DNA of 64,000 nt, taken from Ailurus styani. Taxonomy: Eukaryota > Chordata > Mammalia > Carnivora > Ailuridae. The notes beneath the pieces are model-generated. The model saw only the letters and a list, made by a program, of their open reading frames with translations. It did no database searches and was not told the DNA's origin. The position numbers were made by a program, and so were the translations under genes. The stretch is from contig LNAC01000346.1 of assembly GCA_002007465.1 (NCBI GenBank), positions 1,802,359 through 1,866,358 of the forward strand, read 5' to 3'. Of this stretch, positions 11,940-22,800 are shown piece after piece. Numbering within the stretch: the first letter of the stretch is position 1; each line of letters begins with the position of its first letter.

Positions 11940-12147
11940 TTTTTTGTTTGTTTTTGTTTTTTTAATTTTATTCATTTATTTGACAGAGAGAGAGAGCGAT
12001 CACAAGTAGGCAGAAAGAGAGGAAGAAGCAGGCTCCCCGCTGAGCAGGGAGCCCCATGCGGGGGGGGGGGGATCTATCCCAGGACCCTGAGATCATGACC
12101 TGAGCCGAAGGCAGAGGCTTTAACCCACAGAGCCACCCAGGCGCCCC
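11940..12147 (-). mobile_element. CAN-SINE
   Basis: Minus-strand copy with a perfect 13-bp target-site duplication TTCCTGCATTTTC (11927-11939 and 12151-12163). It has an unusual run of 12 G at about 12059-12070, where the consensus reads 'catgcgggcctcgatcc'. Confidence 0.95.
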
Positions 12148-12150
12148 TCT

Positions 12151-13784
12151 TTCCTGCATTTTCAATATAAAATTGACAATGTATTTTTTATGTTGTATCT
12201 TTGGCTCTGGCTTCTTAGACCAACATTCTTTGGTGCCCCCAACAAGAGGCTCCAGCTTTCCCCAATTTCTCCTAGAGTCTCTGACAGAAACAAATTTAAG
12301 GCAAATGCCTCTGCCTTATTGGCATCCATCAGTTCCTGCCAGAATTTGTATAATGTTTTCCATAGCAATTCTCCTTGGGATTTAATGAGCCCTAGATGAC
12401 TGCATATCCTTAAATGGACCTTGAATACACTTTACATTGTTGTCCAAACCCCACGGTTGAGTTTCTTCCTACATTTTTTTCTTAGTATCAATAGAGGTGC
12501 TCTTCTACCAGTAGACCTAAAATCCTCCCCTCACATACCACCAATGTTTGAATCTCTAATGTCTCTAGTATGGCCTACTTGACCTTGACTTGGGCCAGTT
12601 CCTTTTTCTGGAAATAGAAATGGTTCTGAGGCAAGAGGCATCTTACCAGCTTCTTTGAGTATCTACTTTGATCCTTTTCCCAATTCATAAGTATAAGTTC
12701 TGGAAGCTGCATCACACTTCAAACTATGACAGAAATAATTTCTACAATGCTCATTTTGTTATACTCTATGGCCTTAGGCAAAATTCTTTTACTGTAAGAG
12801 GTTAATATGAAGTCCTTTTATAAATATAATTTTGATTCTACTCAAAAACACTTGTTTTCATTTTCACTGCCTTCTTTACTTTTCTTCATAAACATTTAGT
12901 TTTGTTTTCACTTTCTCCTATTAAAAGCATATGGATTATCATAAAGAGTATGGCCAATAAAATGCACTTTATGTTTTCATCACCAACTTTAACTGCACAG
13001 CTTGCTGTCAGGACTCTTTTTAAACTCCAATTTAAAGAATTAACATCTAAAGAAAATACTGTCTTGGAACATTCTATCATCTCATTTGTCTAGGTATGCT
13101 AAATTCTATTTCACCAGAAGGTTATATAACCAGAAAGCTGTGTACCTGGAACTCATTAACTCTCTTCACAACATAAAACACCTTCAACAATCCACATTTT
13201 AGTGTTATATTCTCAGGTTTTATTTAAAGTTAATATAGAAAATAGTCCCCAAAACAATGTTTTGTATCTGCTTTGAAAGCACTCCTGATTTATTTAAACT
13301 AACAATTACTGAATATCCAGCAGGAACCAGATAGTACTTAGAAACCAGTGATACAAAATAGTTAAATAAAGCTAATTCTTTACCCGTAAGGCATTAATAG
13401 ACAGAAAATTGGCAGGGGGGAGGGTGGGTGGAATAAAGAACATGAAGAGAAAGGTATGTAAACAAATAGGTATATTATATAATCTCCCTTAATGAGTTTA
13501 TATGCTAAATAAATTTTATTAAATTAATAATTTACTACATTAAATGCATTTGTTATGGAAGACACGATGCTTCCTTTCGTTTAATGAGAAATTTATACTC
13601 TCTGCCAGAGATCAGTTACTAGCAAACAGAATTTAATCACAAACCCAAGCTAAGATATTTATTAGCCTCAGTGACAGAGAGTTTAAGTTCCTCTTCATAT
13701 TCATTTCCCATACATTTTATATAGCCTTATTTTTTATATATGTGATAAACCACATCATTTCTTAATCTTAAAAAATGGATTTCT
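12151..13784. other. Unique stretch with shadow open frames only
   Basis: The short open frames on both strands here (for example 12162-12399 and 12886-13093) overlap each other. None resembles a known protein. No repeat family is recognised. Confidence 0.45.
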
Positions 13785-13895
13785 TTTCTTTTTTTAAGTT
13801 TCCATTTGAATTCCAGTCTAATGTTACTTTCACTTGTATGATATGGTGATTCAACACTTCCACAAAACACCCAATGTTCATCACAACAAGTGAAA
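13785..13895 (-). mobile_element. Short antisense L1 3'-end fragment
   Basis: 'gatatggtgattcaacacttccacaaaacacccaatgttcatcacaacaagtg' matches the complement of the carnivore L1 3' UTR, the same region as 8610-8690. It is a 5'-truncated L1 insertion of about 100 bp. Confidence 0.65.
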
Positions 13896-14132
13896 ATAAA
13901 TCAACTTCTAAAATGCTCATAACTTTGATTTTAAATTGCTCATTTTAACATACACATAAGTTGGGATGACAGGTTCTAATTATTACAAATGTAACAAGAC
14001 CCACAATTTGCAAATCAGATAAAATACAGATTTTAGCTTATACTTTAAGCAAATTCTTCATTTATATCAGTTCACAATGGTACCTTTCAACCTTGTTTTA
14101 TAGTTTTCATTGATGTAGTTAAAAGAACTTTT

Positions 14133-14611
14133 CAAAATAACCTCATAGTTAAATGTCCCAGATATCAAAGTTACCTTGTTATCACAGATGAGATTCACAT
14201 ATAAGTGTAATCATTATAGTTTTTCTGAATGCACATAGTCAACCAGCACCCAGAAAAAACAAAAACCAAAAACATATTGGAGTATATTTTAGGAACCCCC
14301 TTTTTGGAGGAATTCTACTCTCTTAGAAAAAGTCAATTATATAATACAGTANCAAAACAAAACAAAAAAACAAAACAAAACAAAAAAAAAAACAAAATAA
14401 CCTCATAGTTAAATGTCCCAGATATCAAAGTTACCTTGTTATCACAGATGAGATTCACATATAAGTGTAATCATTATAGTTTTTCTGAATGCACATAGTC
14501 AACCAGCACCCAGAAAAAACAAAAACCAAAAACATATTGGAGTATATTTTAGGAACCCCCTTTTTGGAGGAATTCTACTCTCTTAGAAAAAGTCAATTAT
14601 ATAATACAGTA
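14133..14611. repeat. Exact 219-bp direct duplication flanking a single N
   Basis: 14133-14351 and 14393-14611 are identical over 219 bp as far as I can compare them. They are separated by one N (14352) and a 40-bp CAAAA-rich tract (14353-14392). The break coincides with the sequencing gap, so an assembly duplication is the likeliest cause; a true recent tandem duplication is the alternative. Confidence 0.9.
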
Positions 14612-14653
14612 TAATCAACTGCAATCATGATATTCCACATTAGATCCAAAAGA

Positions 14654-15410
14654 TGTTAGGATTCAAAGCCAATAGCCAAGAAAGAATTGGTTTTTTTTTA
14701 AAGATTTTATTTATTTATTTGACACAGAGAGAGAGATCACAAGTAGGCAGAGAGGCAGACAGAGAGAGAGGAGGAAGCAGGCTCCCCGCTGAGCAGGGAG
14801 CCCCATGCGGGCCTCGATCCCAGGACCCTGAGATCCTGACCTGAGCCGAAGGCAGAGGCTTTAACCCACTGAGCCACCCAGGCGCCCACCAAGAAAGAAT
14901 TCTTGAGACATCTTTGGTGCTAAAAGGTGGTTTTATTAGAACATGGACAGGACCGTGGGCAGAAAGAGCTGCAACAGGGTCATGTGGGGTGGCGATTATA
15001 TAACCTCAAGTTGGAAGGGTATTAGGAATAGTGTAAGTCCCTAAGGAATTTTGAAAACAAGGTTTCCAAGACCTTGAGGGGGCTAGCTATTGCTAGGAAA
15101 AAGTCATTTATTACTGTCTAATAAAACCTTAGTCATGACACCCTTCAGATGTATATCAGTGGGTCATATATTTGGGGGATGAGTGCCAACATGTATAGAT
15201 AGGTTTAGAGATAAAGGAAATTTCCAAAGGAATTTTTAAACGTTAAGGTAGACTTACAGGAGCTGGGGGCAGGGGAGTGGGGGAGGTCAGGTTAAGATTT
15301 CCTTTTGCCCTTAGGAAAGTGTCAACATCCAGGCAGCTGAGTTCCTAGAGGAATGTCATTCTGCCTGTTTTAAGGACTTGTCAGTGGGCTGTAAGTAGTA
15401 AGGAAATTTA
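14654..15410 (-). mobile_element. Probable ERV-type LTR, minus strand, split by a SINE
   Basis: With the SINE removed, the plus strand reads tgttaggattcaaagcc...aagaaagaattcttgagacatctttggtgc...gtggttttattag. Its complement carries AATAAAA followed about 60 bases later by a terminal ...CCTAACA, the layout of an LTR R-U5 end. The family is not assigned and the other end (about 15300-15420) is not clear. No retroviral coding sequence is seen beside it. Confidence 0.5.
14689..14888 (-). mobile_element. CAN-SINE inserted in the probable LTR
   Basis: A full-length copy near consensus, ending gagccacccaggcgccc. A perfect 13-bp target-site duplication CCAAGAAAGAATT lies at 14676-14688 and 14889-14901. 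The near-consensus sequence suggests a young insertion. Confidence 0.96.
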
Positions 15411-15429
15411 ATTTTTCTTTTGCCTTTGT

Positions 15430-15995
15430 TTTCAATATCACTCAGACCTTATTCATCTTGTAACTGAAAATATGTGTATCCTTTTACCATCCTCTCCCTA
15501 TTTCCCACACTCCCAGTCCCTGGGAACCACCATTCTATTGTTTCTGTGTTTGATTTTTCTTTCTAGATCTCACATAAAAGTGATACCATAAAGTACTGGT
15601 CTTTGTTTGTTTATTTCACTTAGCATAACACCTCCAGGTTCATCCATGTCATCACAAATAGGATTTTCTTCCTTTTTAAGGTTTAGTAATTTCCAGGTGT
15701 GAGGTGGTATCTCACTGACATTTTGGTTTGCATTTGCCTGATGGCTAGTGACGTTGAACACTTTTACACAGTATCTACTGGCCATTTGCAGGTCGTCTTT
15801 GGGGAAAAAATATTTATTCAGGTCCTTTGCTCATTTTTCAATTAAGTTTTTTTTGTTGGGTTTTGCTATTGAGTTGTACAAGTACCCGTGTATTCTGGAT
15901 ATTAACCTCTCATTGAACCTGTGATTGCAAATATTTTCTCCTATTCTATAGGCTGACTCTCCATTATGTTGATGGTTTCCTTTGCTCTACAGAAT
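15430..15995 (-). mobile_element. Antisense L1 3' end (L1MA/B-like), internally deleted
   Basis: Complement of L1 ORF2 C-terminus and 3' UTR: 'gggaaccaccattctattg', 'tttatttcacttagcataac', 'ctccaggttcatccatgtc', 'gtgaggtggtatctcactg', 'tgcatttgcctgatggctagtgacgttgaac', 'caggtcctttgctcatttttcaat', 'gatattaacctctcattg'. A segment of several hundred bases normally present after 'ttcatccatgtc' is missing. Confidence 0.85.
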
Positions 15996-16494
15996 TAAAC
16001 CCGTGACTCATGAAAATTTTAACTATGTCAATTATCAAACATCTATGTTCTCTTCATTAATTTTTAAAGTGGGCATTATGTAGAAATCATAAAGACACTT
16101 TACAAATATAAAATTACAATAAGTAACAGGTATAATATTGGAAAAGGAAAATGATGGGCAAAAAGTTCACTTTTCCTCCTGACCTGACCTTCAAACCCTT
16201 TCACTTTTACTAATGAAATGTAAAGGATGCTGCCCCTCCAGCTCATCTAAATAACAAAAGGGAGAAATAAGGAAGCAATTTACATCTCTCTTGAAGAGAG
16301 TGTAATGGAGCTAAGTTATATTTACAATTTGGGATTTATTAAATAATGAACTCCTTTGCATTTAAAGATATTTACAAACCGCAAAAAGATTATTCTGCTT
16401 ATTTTATACTAAACAAACTCAAATACTATGTTTATTTACACAAAATGTATAAATGAATAAACCTAAGGTAATGATGCATTCAGAAACAGGTCCA

Positions 16495-16653
16495 TAGAAT
16501 CACCTGCCACTACCCTCATTCAAAATGTAGCCCTAAATCCTGACCTACACTTGCTAAATAATTACCGTAGGGCTGAAGCCCACCAAATCTTATTTTAACA
16601 AGCTTTTCTGTATTTTACACTCACTATAATTTGAAAGCCCCTGCTTTAGGCAA
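16495..16653 (+). mobile_element. MER5-like hAT-Charlie element
   Basis: 'agaatcacctgccactacc', 'ccctaaatcctgacctac', 'tattttaacaagcttttctg' and 'tcactataatttgaaagcccctgc' line up with a MER5A/B consensus in order. Divergence is high and there are no coding remnants. Confidence 0.6.
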
Positions 16654-19494
16654 TGATGATCATAGATTTGGAGACAATATATATTTATTTTTTTCTTTCT
16701 AATTAAATACTTGAGTGATAGTGAAATATTAAGTACATGAATGTTTAAACCAATTTTTAAAACTTAGGTAAGATTTTTTAAATTATATTTTTAAGAAGTC
16801 CAGAGATATATTAACATATTTTTAAAAAGTGGTAAACGTACATTAACCTGCAACTGAAAACAATCTAACAAATATTTGTATCAACTCAGTCTTTTTAATT
16901 CTAAAATATTTTTGTACAGGCTACATTTTAGCTACCAATCACACACACACAAATGCACACAACACATGAACATACAAACTTATTTTTACCTTTAGTTGTA
17001 TGTCATTATATCAATTTACATAGAGAGAGACCAATAGCTTTATAATAGCTCCCTTGCCCATATGAAATCAGTGAATTAAGCAAAGGTTTTTAATTGTAAA
17101 AAACAATTAAACCTCTTAAATCACAACTTAATAGCCATTTCCCCTAAAAAGCATTAATTACCTCCTAGATTAATGAAAATTAATTGCTATTCTGCCTTGA
17201 CAATTACATTGTGATCGATCAAGTTTAAAGAACCTACAAGGGTCATTTGCTGTAATTCTATTGCAATTCATTAAATCTGCAACAGATGATAACTTTTAAC
17301 CTATTCACATATTAGGGAATTCTAATGGCAGCTCTAGATGTCACTGTTTATACAAAAAATGATATATCAAATTGACTCTTTTTCTTAGCTCAATTAAATT
17401 GCTTTGTCTTTACTATTTCCAATGCTACTACAGTGCCTTCATAACTAAAACAATTGGATTACATTTTTTATGCAAAAAAGCAAGATGATTAAGGAAAAAT
17501 AATGCAGGTGCGCTGTCAAGCAGTAGCAAGTAAAAAATTAACAGTTTAATGAGATAAAGTTTTCCTGTAGTAAACATTGTGTATCCCTTCAAAATTTTTT
17601 ACTTTGAACAAGGAGATACAAATTTATATCCATTAGAAAACAAAATAAAAAAGGTGGATAACACAACTGTTAGAATGAAAAAACAGGGGAACTATAGTGC
17701 ACTATGGGTATGATTTTAAACTTTAGAGTTAACCTGGAAAGTACTTTATTTCCAGAAGCTCTAGATGAAATTAAATATAGGGTTATGACTCAGTGATGTT
17801 ACATTTGCATACGTATTCCAGCAAATTTGTACAAGATCCATATAGTATTAGGTACAAAAATGGTTGCTGAGTTACTGTTCGAATCAACAGGAAATTTGGG
17901 GAAAACAACAGTGTTCATTACCAGAAGAATGGATGTCAAGAATTAAAGAAAAAGAATAAAGTATGAAACTTTAGACTATGAAGTATAAGACTCTTCACAG
18001 TACTATATAGTCATAATAGTGTATCTATCAACTTATTTATTACTACAAAATATATTACAAATTTTGTTTGTTCTTAGGTTTGGGTAAATGTAGTTTCCCA
18101 TCAAATTGAGAAAAACTGTCAAATGAGTAATTTTCACATTGCATTTTGTTTTATTCACTTTGAGACTTACCATATCACAAATATAACCTCTGCTTTCTCA
18201 TCTGAAAAAATTTAAGACAGCTCTTCAACTGTTAGGAAACAGAAGTTATGTACTAAGTAATGCACTAAGATTTTTGTCAATGTGTGATTAAAATACATGC
18301 AGCTTGATTTCACATTTTTACAAAATGAGTTTCATTCTCAAGGATTTGTTATTCAGAATGTCATTGATTGATTGATTATAATGAGAAAATCTTTTAATAT
18401 GTATGTAATAAACTTTGATGATTTGAGGCAAACTACTTTCTTCTGAAAAACTCTAGGCTCCTAGTATTCTTAACTACTTTAAAAAATCTTTAATAATGTT
18501 ATTACAGTTTAAGATTAAAAAATTGATTGGTAGTAAATATGTATTTCAACACTCTGAATTAGAATTGATTTTGACCCCTGTTGCCATGGTACTTTGCACA
18601 TATGAAGTATTTACTTTAGTAATATCATATTTACTATTTGCTGGCCAATATCTGCCTTTGCAAAAGGGCCATCTCCTCTAGGGTAATGGATAGGGTTCTG
18701 TTTTATTTATCCCTGCCTTCTCAGCATTTGACTTAAAGAAAAATACAATGTAAAAGGAGCAAAGGAAATGCACAGAAATACTGTAAATTATTTAAAAGTC
18801 AAAATTAAAGAAAATAATATGATAAGCTTGGCTGTACTCTAGTCAATATAAGTAGACTTAACTAATTCATTAAAAACAATAATAAAGCAAAAGCATGGAT
18901 GAAAATCTTATCAGATGAACCATAATTCGCACCCCAAAGCATTAAGTATAACAATAAAAGTTTCAAATGCTGAAGGTTAGGATTAAGAATGTTGAGGATC
19001 TCTCTATCAAATAACACATCCAAAACTTCTGTAGGGTAGAAACTATAGGAACTACACAAAGATATAAAAGCACACTAAAAATAGATATTTAACACATCAT
19101 TTTTAGTCCAATTCGGGTCATGTGGTTAAAAGATGAATCAGTACACAAATTTTAAATGGCACAATCAATTTAAAAAAACATAAATTTTAACCTGCAATAA
19201 TAAAAGACTTTATTCTCTATTTCACATGAAATATTTAAAACACTGACTGTATATTAGACAACTGAACATTCTGTGAGGTAAAACTAATAAAAACAAGACA
19301 ATCTAATCATTATACAGAAAAAAAACAATATTCAAATAAAAAAACAATATTCAAATATAAAAATAAAGGAAGCCTTGTCCACCTGAAAAAGTTATGACTC
19401 TTCTATATATATATATATACCTTCTGGGTAAAACCAACTTTGTAACAGAGTATCAGTAAAATGAATCTAGTAATCTCGATGTCTTTGACCAAGT
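16654..19494. other. Long repeat-poor AT-rich stretch
   Basis: No SINE, LINE or DNA transposon is recognised over about 2.8 kb, apart from a short (CA)n (16940-16953), a (TA)n (19404-19420) and a 19-bp tandem 'acaatattcaaat' repeat near 19325-19360. The absence of repeats in a repeat-dense window makes parts of it candidates for constrained non-coding DNA. Confidence 0.5.
17140..17580. promoter_or_regulatory. Candidate non-coding regulatory element rich in homeodomain motifs
   Basis: Between 17151 and 17205 there are several overlapping TAATTA/ATTA/TTAAT motifs ('gcattaattacctcctag', 'gattaatgaaaattaattgc', 'gacaattacattg') in a repeat-free block. Such motifs also arise by chance in AT-rich DNA. 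The call is an inference and needs cross-species conservation. Confidence 0.25.
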
Positions 19495-20830
19495 AGGTTA
19501 TCCCAAAATATAAATTGGTTTAACATTTGAAAATCAATTCATGTAATTCTACATATTGATAGAATAAAGAAACGAATACAAAATAAATACATAATTATCT
19601 TCATAGGTGTAAAAAATTTGAAAGACTTAAATACTCATTTATGATAAAATCCTTTAAAAAACAAGACTAGAAGGGGACTTTCTTAACCTGATAAAAGGCA
19701 TCTTTATGAAAGACCAACATCAATGCTTTTTGCCTGAGATTTGAAACAGGTAAGGAGTCCACTCTCATCACATATTTCAACATTTTCCTGGATTTTTAGC
19801 AACTTCAGTAAGGCCTAGTAGGTACAATAAAGAAAAAGCAAAAAAAAAAAATATATATATATAAGCACAAAGATTAGGAAAAAATAAAGCTATGTTTTTA
19901 AGATAATATGATTATTTGCGTAGTAAAAACTAAGTGATAACAAAAAGCTACTAAAGATAAATAAATTTAATATGTTCTCAAGATAGTATGAGAAAGAACG
20001 ATTGGAAAATGAAATTTAAAAACAAAAACATTTATAATACTATTAAAATCATGAAAGACAACAAGAAATACAACAAAATATGTCTAAGATCTATGAAAAT
20101 GACAAAACACTACAGGCAAAATTAAAGACGGTTTAAGTATTTGAAGATATGTATCACTGTTCAATAGTATCTGGTACCACTGATATCAGTAAAATGAATC
20201 TAGATACTATTAGGGTATGAATTCTTTCTAAATTGACTTAATAGATTCTGCATTATTCCAAACATAATCTCCGTAAGTGTGTTTAAAGAAATTAACAAAA
20301 TAAATCTAAAATTTATATGGAAAAATAAAGGATATAGAATAACCAATACAATTTGGAAAAAGAACAGAGGACTATCAGTATTTCTTTTGAAGATCTGCTC
20401 TAAAACTAGAGTAAGCAGGACAGCATGGTATTAACATAAAAATAAACATACAGAGAAATGAAATAAAACAGAAAATCCAGAAATGAACCCACACATATGT
20501 GGCCAGTTTGTTTTTGATGAAAGAGTAAAGGTAATTCAATTGGGCGAACAATTTTTTTTCTCCAACAAATGGTACTAAAATCAAGTATATATCCATAAAG
20601 AATTAATGTGTCCCTTTCCTAACACCATCACAAAATTAACTTAAAGTATACATAGACCTAAATATGAGCACCTGTGTGTGTCTATGTATGTGTATATAAT
20701 GAGATAAAGCAAAGGTGTCAAAATGTTTAAATTAGTAAATACAGGGGAAGGTATAAGGGTTAGTCATTGTATACTTTTTTCAACTTCTCTGCAGCTTTAA
20801 AATTTTCAAAATAAAAATCTGAAAAAAACT
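19495..20830 (+). mobile_element. Sense L1 remnant (ORF2 middle to 3' end)
   Basis: L1 ORF2 landmarks occur in order on the plus strand: 'ggtttaacatttgaaaatcaat', 'gataaaaggcatcttta', 'gtccactctcatcac', 'taaatctaaaatttatatgg', 'caatttggaaaaagaacag', 'gaaatgaacccacacatatg', 'ccaacaaatggtactaaaatc'. An L1 3'-end-like 'tgcagctttaaaattttcaaaataaaa' follows at about 20790-20820. Many stops and indels break the reading frame. It is reverse transcriptase and C-terminal sequence only, not functional. Confidence 0.8.
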
Positions 20831-22284
20831 TTCTGAGGCAAATATGAAAAATATTGTGCTCAATTTAGTTGCTTGGTAAGAGATGGTCTATCATTTATTC
20901 TATTCAATATTTATGTGAAAGATTTCAACATTAAAAATAAAATGATTAATAGAAATATTTAGTAAGAAAGGTAATTTTGTGAAGTAGTTTTAACAATTAA
21001 ATGCTGCGTTCATGAAGAGACTGATTATTTTATCATACTTTGTATTTGAATTATTGCTTAATTTGGTTTTTTTTTGCCATGAGGATATATAATTTGTTTA
21101 TATACAACATTAAAAATAGGTCACATTCCATAAACTTCAAATAGGCCTAAGTGGCTGTAACTTCTTATCTTATCATAGCCATGAATGTGCTAAGAAAACT
21201 TAAATAGGTTTGAAATCAAGACAGTCCTTGATCCCTATTCAGATTCTGAGATTATTATATCAAACTAAATCCCATGACATTCTAAAACATTCTATTGCAG
21301 TCTTGCCAGAGATAACTCCATTCATTACTCAGTAAAAATTTATCTGTTTTCATTTTAATCACAAAGCAATACCTTTCTTCTTTCTTCTTTACTGTTCTTT
21401 ACTGTTATTATCTTTCATCTCAGAAACTTAAAATGTTTTAAGACAGACACAGTAGTATTAACCATCATGAAGAAAAGAGAAAGGAAGTGGAGATGGGCTT
21501 ACTCTATTTCAGAGTGTCTCTCTCAAGGCTTGATGCAGAGGTTAAAGAACTCCACAATCGCAACTTCTCAGAAGTGGTGCAAAGTTACCCGTACTCGAAT
21601 GCAAGGCCCATTGTGGGTTAGTATTCAGGTTTCAGTAAAGTTTCTCTTAAGTTTATTTTTCTATAAAGCCAAATAAAAATCAGCCTTTAATAAAGGCATT
21701 ATATTTTTCAAATGTGGACTTTTAAACAGTGATGTGAGAACTGTGGTAATAATGGTTAAGGTACACATTAAGGGAAAAAACGTGTGGGAAAAATACACGG
21801 GAAAAAATAAATAGGTTATAGTGTGCCCAGTTATCTCCAAATCAAAGTTGTCCACTGAGAAATGATCATTATGTTTCATGAAATAAAGATGAACAGGAAC
21901 TCTGAAGTGGACGTAAATTGTATGCCGAGCCATTTGAAACTTTTGAAATGTAGGTCATTTGCAACTGTGAAGGTTTGTTTCTAAAATTTCTTTGTAAATC
22001 ATTTATTTAGAACTCAGAAGGAATTTCCTCACAGAAGCTATACTATTCATGTCTTGGTGGTTGGGTTTCAGAACAAGACACAAAAACCTGCTATGTCTCA
22101 AATGGACCTGCTATGTCCCAACATATAGTACATCATTTTTATGCAGTATTATTAACTATTAATCATAATTACAAATTGCCAATAATATATTAATGGTTGG
22201 TATTGATGATTAATATTCTTAATTATTAATTATGTTTAATTATTAATAATGTACAAACTTTTAATAACAATCTAGCTATATTTT
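20831..22284. other. Unique AT-rich stretch
   Basis: Nothing is recognised. 22130-22255 is a very AT-rich run of imperfect TTAATTATTAA inverted repeats. Short overlapping open frames at 21467-21933 have no recognisable domains. Confidence 0.45.
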
Positions 22285-22487
22285 GTTAGGCACCTATACA
22301 TCCCAAACACTTGACTCACCTTATTTCTCATCCTCACAACTCTGAAAAAGTAAAATTTATTATCCCCACAGTACAAAGGAGGAAATGATGCTCAGAGATA
22401 TTAAAACTATAAACTTAGTCATTCAGCTCTAAACTGATTGAGCTAGGATTTCAATTTAACTCCCCTGCACTTAACCACTATACTTTC
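22285..22487 (-). repeat. MIR (ancient tRNA-derived SINE)
   Basis: MIR complement: 'tattatccccacagtacaaaggaggaaatgatgctcagag', 'agctaggatttcaattt', 'cttaaccactatactttc'. A CAN-SINE has inserted at its end. Confidence 0.8.
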
Positions 22488-22686
22488 TTTCTCTTTTTTT
22501 TTTAAGATTTTATTTATTTATTTGACACAGAGAGATCACAAGTAGGCAGATAGGCAGGCACAGAGAGAAGAGGAAGCAGGGTCCCCGCTGAGCAGAGAGC
22601 CTGATGCGAGCCTGTATCCCAGAACCCTGAGATCCTGACCTGAGCCGAAGGCAGAGGCTTTAACCCACTGAGCCACCCAGGCGCCC
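22488..22686 (-). mobile_element. CAN-SINE
   Basis: Minus-strand copy ending ccacccaggcgccc. A perfect 16-bp target-site duplication TAACCACTATACTTTC lies at 22472-22487 and 22687-22702; it comes from the MIR it interrupts. Confidence 0.95.
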
Positions 22687-22719
22687 TAACCACTATACTT
22701 TCATTAATTAGCTAGTTCA

Positions 22720-22800
22720 TCCATTTATTCAACAATTGCTTGTAGAGTACCTACTATGTGTCATGTAGTGTTCTGAGAGTTTTAACTTTAAGAGGCAAAT
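22720..22800. repeat. MIR/L2-tail-like motif
   Basis: 'ttattcaacaattgcttgtagagtacctactatgtgtcatgtagtgttctgag' matches the common 'attgagcacctactatgtgccaggcactgttct' end of MIR/L2 elements. Confidence 0.5.
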
